64,000 nt of DNA from Fennellomyces sp. T-0311 (Eukaryota > Mucoromycota > Mucoromycetes > Mucorales > Lichtheimiaceae): assembly GCA_025266875.1 (NCBI GenBank), contig JALLLT010000020.1, positions 372,001 through 436,000 on the forward strand. Direction: 5' to 3'. This document shows positions 58,443-64,000 of this stretch, in pieces. The stretch's first letter is position 1. Every line of letters begins with the position of its first letter. A program made the position numbers and the translations under genes. The notes under the pieces are model-generated. The model was not told where the DNA came from, did no database searches, and saw nothing but the letters and a program-made list of their open reading frames with translations.

Positions 58443-61400
58443 ATGTCATTAATGGAGTCCATTACCAAAAAAACTTACTTGAACCGGGAGCAACTTTACG
58501 CGGACCTTAAGGCAGTGGCTAAAGAGGGAGGCTTTACTGTAAAAATTGGTGCAAGCAACATGAACCCTAACCAAGGCACGGTGAAAACGAATTTTATTTG
58601 TGGTCATGGTGGTGAGGCTCGTGGTCACCGCACTAAAAAACAGTTGGGAGCCGGGAATGATGAGAAAGAATCGTATGAAGTCAAGAAAATGGTAGTTACG
58701 AAAAATAAAGATATCTATAAAGCCGCCCATTTATATGTGAATCTGTGTCTGTAGAATGGCGGTGAAAACAAAATTGGCGATACAGCATGTAATGACGATA
58801 CAGAAGTGCTCGAGGAGGTTGACATATTTATTATACTATATTATGTATACAAGTCAACGTGACTTTTGTTACTTACTATTACATAATGTAGGGTGTCAAA
58901 GAAGGGTCTCATAAGTGCAGCAATGGAGTTGTGAAAAAGAACCCCATTCGTCCCTCTAAGAAAATCGGCTGTCCCTGGCTAGTTTATGCATCCCAAAAGA
59001 AATCCGACGGTCTTTGGAGGGCAACCCTTAAATGTTCTGAGCATTCCCATCCTATGGCGACCAGTAAGCTGGTCTACCACGAATACCGGAACGATGATCC
59101 AGAGAAAAGGGCTGAGATTATCGAAATGTCTGAAAACATGCTCACACCTGCTCAGATCTTGCGCCAAACGGCCGGAGCGAATGGTGAGCAGACACAGATA
59201 CCCAAAGATGTGTATAAAATCAGGGAAGAGGTGGCACGAGCGATGAAGCAGTCTGAAGCACGTACTCTTCATGACTATCTTAAAAGCCATGGGTATCTAT
59301 TGCGTTACAGCAAAACCGAAGATACGATCGACAAGCTTTTTGTGACGCACAAGAAAAGTATTGAGCGGGCCAGACGGTTTAGTGAGGTCATTGTTCTCGA
59401 TGCGACCTACAAAACTGTGACGAACAAAATGCCTTTGGTCAACATTGTCGGTATCGATAACCTCGCGTCCAACCAATCGTCCAAGTCGCTTCGATCATTT
59501 TACATTGGTTCGGTCTTAATTTCAAACGAAAAAGAGGCGTCCTACGAATGGTTGCTGAGACAGCTAAAGTCTGTCGTTTTCGATAATGGCGCGATCAACC
59601 CAGGCATCTTTGTCACTGACGATGACAAGGCTCTAGGTGCAGCTCTACGTGCAGTGTACCCGGACACTCCTCATACGTTATGTGCATGGCACATTAAAAA
59701 AAACTTTGAAACCCATCTCTCCAAGGGCTTTACACGCGATTCCGAAAACTATGTAGAGATCCTTGGTGCCGTCGATAACATGATATGGGGACGTTCCACT
59801 CAAGATTTCGATGACGCTATTGCTACGTTCAGAAGGTTGATTATCGGAAACAAAAGGTTCAAAGAGTTAACCAAGTATATCGACGGGTAAATAACAAACA
59901 GTATTTTGCGCACCAATGAATTTAATACATATAAATGAAAATAGCATGGAAGCTTATAAAGACCGTTGGGCCGGTGCATGGACAGAAAAACATGTCCACC
60001 TTGGTGCCCGTACTACGCAGCGAATTGAAGGTGCACACTGGGGAATTAAACAAGTGCTGAGTACACCTGGTCGATTACTCAAACTCTTCAAGGGAATTCA
60101 CATATATTTGACAAAAAATGTATGATGTCGCGTAGTATCTTTATGACTTTGCTGCTAACATTGCTTTTAAAAAAAACCAAGGACTTTTCCGAGGAGTACA
60201 TTTACAACAAGGAGCTCCTCAGCTTCTTACCATTTAAAGCTGAAGACGGCTACCTTGACAACGACATGCGTAAGGCTCTCCAGCCACTACAAGGCTCCGT
60301 TTGCCATTTTGCAATCCACCGTATAAAGGCAGAGCTTTATAAGAGCTGGGCACTAGACGAAGATGATCGGAAAAAAGCTCTCGAGGAAGGTTGCGATTGT
60401 ACATGGAACGTTAACTATTCTCTACCATGCCAGCACACCCTTCCAGCAGATCGATCTCAAGCTATCTCTTTAAGCTGTATTGGTACCAGATGGCTATTAA
60501 AATCAAGAACAGGTACTTATATCGAGTAGCTCGTAACATATTTTTGGCTCTACTTACCGATCTTTACAGAAAATGTTGACGTTTTGCCGCTTTCTGACGC
60601 TGTTGAAGAAGCGGTAGATACAGAGTTTGCTGAAAGCATGCACTCCATTACAATGCTCTACAAGAGCTTAAGTGATAGCCAGCAGCGTGCAGATCTAATT
60701 GCAGCTCTCAAGTGCACACTCGAGACTTTCACGCCAATCGATGTAGATGACTTGCGCTATCCCGTCCACACTGTCACCAAAGGTAGACCGAAGGGCACTA
60801 AAAATGCAAGACTACCATCGGCATTTGAGGTCTCCGAGCAACAAGAGAAGCGAAAGCTTCTTGAGAAAGAAAAGAAGGAGATCGGACAAGTGCAGGAAAG
60901 CAAGGCCGATCGAGGGTATACTGCATCAGGCGTCGAAAAGAAACGGAGAAGAGGCGATGAAGCTGATGTCGAAGAGCTCTGGCCAAAGAAGCGAAACTAC
61001 AGAAAAGAAATAGCAACTTCTGTGCCATAGTAAGTACGAAAAATGTGATACCTGCTAGCGAGCTTTAACATGTTCCTACTTATTGCTTCAGCTGGGTACA
61101 TAGCAGCATACCACGACATGCAGTATCGGCCACCATCACAGTACGCGGTGATGGTTGGTGTGGATGGCGCGCACTTGCTGCGCAGTACTTTAAAGACGAA
61201 GATCGCTATATTGAGATCAAGGAAGCAATGCTCACTCTCGTCATAGGTAATGCAGATGTTTACCGAAAATATGTCTGTATGAATTCCGAAGACGAATACC
61301 AGCGGCTTCTGTCAGTGCTTGAGTATGGCGTCACGCCAGACACTGCCCATAAGCGAACATCATCTTGCCCAATAAGCTTCTGGTTTGATGCAAGCACCAT

Positions 61401-61725
61401 GGGACAAGTAGCAGCAGATGCGCTAGGTACACCGATCGCCTTCTTCGCCACAGGAACTCCTTTCCAGCATACTCCTAAATTGTACTTGCCACTGACGCCT
61501 TTGGAGGATAAAACAAAGCCCCAACCGATAATTCTACATTTGGTCAACAACCATTACTACTCGATTACGATGCGCCCAGCTATCACAATCAAATGGCCAT
61601 CAGTTCCACTATATCACGAGAAAGCGTGGGATGATTTGAAAATACCAGGGCACTATAAAGCAACATGGAAGTACCTTCACAGAGAGAAAGCTGTTTGTGA
61701 ACAGTATTTCTATGAAATCGAGTAA
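58443..61725 (+). CDS. MULE transposase with SWIM, AT-hook and OTU protease domains
   Basis: Seven exons: 58443-58691, 58755-58817, 58892-59886, 59945-60119, 60182-60512, 60570-61029 and 61092-61725; 968 residues, all phases closing and no internal stop. A FAR1/WRKY-GCM1-like zinc region comes first (KKIGCPWLVYASQK, LKCSEHSHPMATSK). The MULE DDE core has VIVLDATYKTV (D), FVTDDDKALGAAL (D), the C-x2-H motif in TLCAWHIKKNF, and E in TTQRIEGAHWGIK. A SWIM zinc finger (CDCTWNVNYSLPCQH) and an AT-hook-like GRPKGTKN follow. The C-terminal 210 residues look like an OTU cysteine protease: VRGDGWCGWRALA with Asp and Cys, and ILHLVNNHYYSI with the His. The 62-nt intron at 60120 has a CTAAC branch site. 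The transposase appears functional. Confidence 0.88.
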
Positions 61726-61954
61726 GTGTTGTATTACCTGAGTTTGCGAAGTTAATCATTGACTTCGCATGTGTTAGTTAAAAATCCTAATCAACTCTAC
61801 CCTGAAGCGTATAATTATCTTACATATCTTGTCGTCACATATATTTACCACCGTACTACATACGAAAGCGAATTAAGGTCATACTCGCATAGTGACAATA
61901 AGGTGCTTTACATTCCAGCGTATCTGATGTGTATCAGATATTCGGTATGCGAAA

Positions 61955-62159
61955 TGTATCTGATGTGTACGCGAGGTGATTTGGTGTGCTTGAGATGATT
62001 TGGTGTGTGCAAGGTGATTTGGTGTGCGCGAGGTGAGTTGGTGTACGCAAGGTGAGTTGGTGTGCGCAAGGTGATTTCTATTCTCAGCACATTTTACTAA
62101 AGTGACTGGGTGGTTTGGTGTGCGCGAGGTAAAAATTTGGTGTGCGCGAGGTAAAACCC
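61955..62159. repeat. Right terminal inverted repeat plus 19-bp subterminal array
   Basis: Inverted repeat at 62057-62159, identical to the left end; about seven diverged 19-bp units extend inward. The open frame on the minus strand here (HLAHTKSSQAHQITSRTHQI) is only the repeat read as protein. Confidence 0.9.
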
Positions 62160-62167
62160 AACAATTT
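62160..62167. repeat. Right target site duplication of the MULE
   Basis: AACAATTT, matching the left copy exactly. Confidence 0.9.
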
Positions 62168-62617
62168 TCCACTGGTAAAATGGTTTTCGCTCCAATGAAG
62201 GCAAGTGAAATGAAGGAACAGAATACTAAAAATGTATATAATAAGCCGGTATGACTTTCTGGTGAATAATTCTACTTTCAACACAGTTTTCCATGAACAT
62301 CTACGCGGAGCTCAAGCCATGTAGTCTTGTTTTCTTTTTCTCGTTCATCTGTATGCTAGTGATAAAATTGCGAAGTGCTCATCTCAAAATGTTTGCGTGA
62401 TGTAATGGTGTGCCCCATTACAGACATTTCCAACCTACAGTCCCGTTAATCGTCGCGCAGTATCTATATACGGTATCGATAGAAGTAGTGTGCGACAACC
62501 CCTATGGCGCGCGGTTGGATAACGGACTTATGCATATAGTTTTATATATAATTCATAGATTGTAGATCATAGACACCTTAGTTATTACCTTTAATTTCTG
62601 ACACCCGTATATAAATC

Positions 62618-62641
62618 AGGATTCCTGGATACAGGAATCCT
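62618..62641. repeat. Perfect 10-bp hairpin
   Basis: AGGATTCCTG, loop GATA, CAGGAATCCT. It lies just 3' of a TATATAAAT motif. Confidence 0.8.
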
Positions 62642-62744
62642 CATCGTCTATATTCTTCTATAATCGGTCCAACTTCGGGTGATTGTTCACACTGACAAAC
62701 CAACGTGCGAGATTGTAGGGTATCGCAATTTATCCCAAAGGTCC

Positions 62745-62975
62745 AAAAGGTCTTGCAAGGCTTTACAAGATCTTGGAAGACTGGAAGTACAAAAAGATAA
62801 CTCTTGTCCGTGAAAGGTCTTGCAAAGATCTCCCAGAACCTCCCAAATGTCTACCAAACATCGCTCAAAGGTCGTCCAAAGATCATTCAAAGGTCCTTCA
62901 AAGCATTTTAGAGATCTTCCAAAGTCTCTGGGAGGTTTGTCAAAGGCTTTCCAAAGCCTCTTGGAGGTCTTAAAA
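62745..62975. repeat. Degenerate 11-bp repeat with phased A-tracts
   Basis: Units resembling TCCAAAGGTCT. AAA triplets start at 62813, 62824, then 62845, 62856, 62867, 62878, 62889 and 62900 at exactly 11-nt spacing, and again at 62942 and 62953. Confidence 0.75.
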
Positions 62976-63389
62976 AGATTACTTCCGCTAAGTTAAAGTC
63001 AGAATTGCTTATCGAAGTCAATGAAATTTCACTTTTATTTTGCTCTTTAAGAATATAAAAGGGCATCATCTGATACATTTTCATAAAGTCTAAACTCATG
63101 AGATGCTGCCATGGCAGTTAAAAATTCTGTAAGTCAACCATGTCGTCGTATGCCATTCATTGTGTTCGTTTGTGCGGCACTTGCTCTTACCCAGTTTATC
63201 GATTTACCTCATCATTTCTTTAGAAAAGCATGTCTTTATACAATTCTGACCAGTATATCTTGTACCCATAGCTTCTGTGTTTCAGGTATGTATAATGTGT
63301 GCTGACATAGTTTCCCTATTTTATACCACATCTATATACCACAAAGCAGATATCTTGATTAGCTTTTAATTCATATTGGTTACTTAAAT

Positions 63390-63990
63390 TCAGAATATTA
63401 CCTGACTGTAGATAAATGCTATCAATGCCGGAGGTATTGTTCTTGGTGGCGGATCCAGTCTTCCCGCCCCTGCATGCGGATTAAACATAACTTTTTCGAT
63501 TACTTGGGCAATGAACGGGTTTACCATGAAGGCTCCGTTCAAGTCGTATCTCTCACGTGCAAATCCAATAATCAAATAAGCCACCCGAAAGTCGAAGATT
63601 TTTACACGTACCGTGAGCCATCAAGAAGATAGTAATACTGTTTAAATCCTTTTTTTGTACCGAGGATCCGAATAATCTTCATTTGGAACACTTGATTTCA
63701 CAAGATAAGTTTCGATTGTACAATGGCACGAACTCCCTCTGTTACTATTGACACTGTCGAACTAGAAATTCGTCATTAATAAGCCAATAACTCTAAGTCT
63801 TTTTATACTAAAGACTTCACGTACCTTTGTATTGTTACGTCATTGACAATATAATCTTCAGCTTTTGGATTCCTCAAACCTCTAGCCTTGCGCAAAAATT
63901 CGAAACACCCCCTATGGCCCCAATAGGTCCAGGAAATGCATTAATTAAAAATGTGTACCGTTTCACCATGGTATCAAAGGTATTGAGCTC
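63390..63990 (-). CDS. Partial unassigned gene, exon pieces
   Basis: Protein-like exon pieces on the minus strand: RARGLRNPKAEDYIVNDVTI (ending about 63826 before GTACGTG), then KKGFKQYYYLLDGSR (about 63655-63620), then VAYLIIGFARERYDLNGAF and NPFIAQVIEKVMFNPHAG with PPALIAFIYSQ before a GTAATA donor (63400s). Exact joints are not resolved and no stop or start is fixed; the gene may extend beyond the window. The last piece resembles the helical core of DUF6532-like proteins of fungi, a weak resemblance only. Confidence 0.35.
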
Positions 63991-64000
63991 AACGGGATCA

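Larger units (their letters stand above)
58262..62159 (+). mobile_element. Complete Mutator-like (MULE) DNA transposon
   Basis: 3898 bp bounded by perfect 103-bp terminal inverted repeats that begin GGGTTTTACCTCGCGCACAC and by an 8-bp target duplication AACAATTT. Inside the inverted repeats lie arrays of a 19-bp unit (CACCTTGCGCACACCAAAT and variants), three copies on the left (to about 58405) and about seven more diverged copies on the right (from about 61955). One seven-exon gene fills the interior. Identity of the ends and of the duplication indicates a recent insertion. Confidence 0.95.
62168..63389. other. Intergenic with hairpin and phased repeats
   Basis: Region 62399-62690 has a TATATAAAT box, a hairpin and a TG...CA-like layout that recalls a solo LTR, but no target duplication could be shown. 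A plus-strand frame at 63111 (MAVKNSVSQPCRRMPFIVFV) has a GTAAGT donor after six codons; it may be a gene start but no second exon was found. Confidence 0.35.

Noticed and set aside
60120..60181. Apparent stop and frameshift in the MULE transposase
   Set aside because: The segment is a good intron: GTATGA donor, CTAAC branch site and AAG acceptor; removing 62 nt keeps the frame.
61879..62172. 97-residue minus-strand frame with repeated THLAHT/HQI-like units
   Set aside because: It is the 19-bp subterminal repeat of the MULE read as protein.
62399..62692. Solo LTR of a retrotransposon
   Set aside because: TG and CA ends and a TATA box can be drawn, but no matching 4-6 bp target duplication or second copy is visible.

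Overview
The window looks like nuclear DNA of an early-diverging filamentous fungus, most likely Mucoromycota (Mucorales-like). The evidence is short GT-AG introns (about 45-80 nt) in nearly every gene, start codons isolated on tiny first exons in ribosomal protein genes, a fungal translation elongation factor 3, a fused gephyrin-type molybdenum cofactor enzyme, a carotenoid oxygenase of the kind Mucorales use for apocarotenoid signals, a Cce1-type mitochondrial Holliday junction resolvase, and two members of a large-looking family of unknown proteins. The genus assignment is inference; the gene calls rest on hand-spliced exons whose reading phases close.

Layout. 1-9 kb is gene-poor: a frameshifted unknown-family pseudogene, two unrecognised proteins, and a tandem pair of tiny secreted Gly/Ser-rich proteins. 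9.5-18.4 kb holds two tandem glutathione S-transferases, a cytosolic ricin-B-type lectin, a HAK/KUP potassium transporter and a heat-shock-factor-type regulator. 18.4-22.2 kb is empty as far as I can tell. 22-54 kb is a dense housekeeping block: a Cys-rich secreted protein, a 53-residue membrane protein, an SRPBCC-like protein, gephyrin, EF-3, an INO80-type HMG-box protein, eL42, a carotenoid oxygenase, Cce1, a Pro-rich protein, an ER DnaJ, an unknown-family gene broken by a 372-bp MITE, a membrane-anchored double amidohydrolase, eS1, p23 and a type II membrane protein. 54-64 kb is again sparse: an unknown membrane protein, an epoxide hydrolase, and a complete 3.9-kb Mutator-like (MULE) DNA transposon.

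The most notable items are the MULE, the MITE, the Gly/Ser-rich pair and the amidohydrolase. The MULE has 103-bp perfect terminal inverted repeats, an 8-bp target duplication and a seven-exon, apparently intact transposase that ends in an OTU-type cysteine protease domain; it sits 91 bp upstream of the epoxide hydrolase start. The TA-flanked MITE can be removed on paper to leave an exactly continuous reading frame. The two secreted mini-proteins share a C-terminal motif I do not know. The amidohydrolase carries a second, metal-site-less copy of its own fold.

No tRNA, rRNA, CRISPR or bacterial-type operon was seen. Several intergenic stretches contain coding-like fragments that I could not assign.
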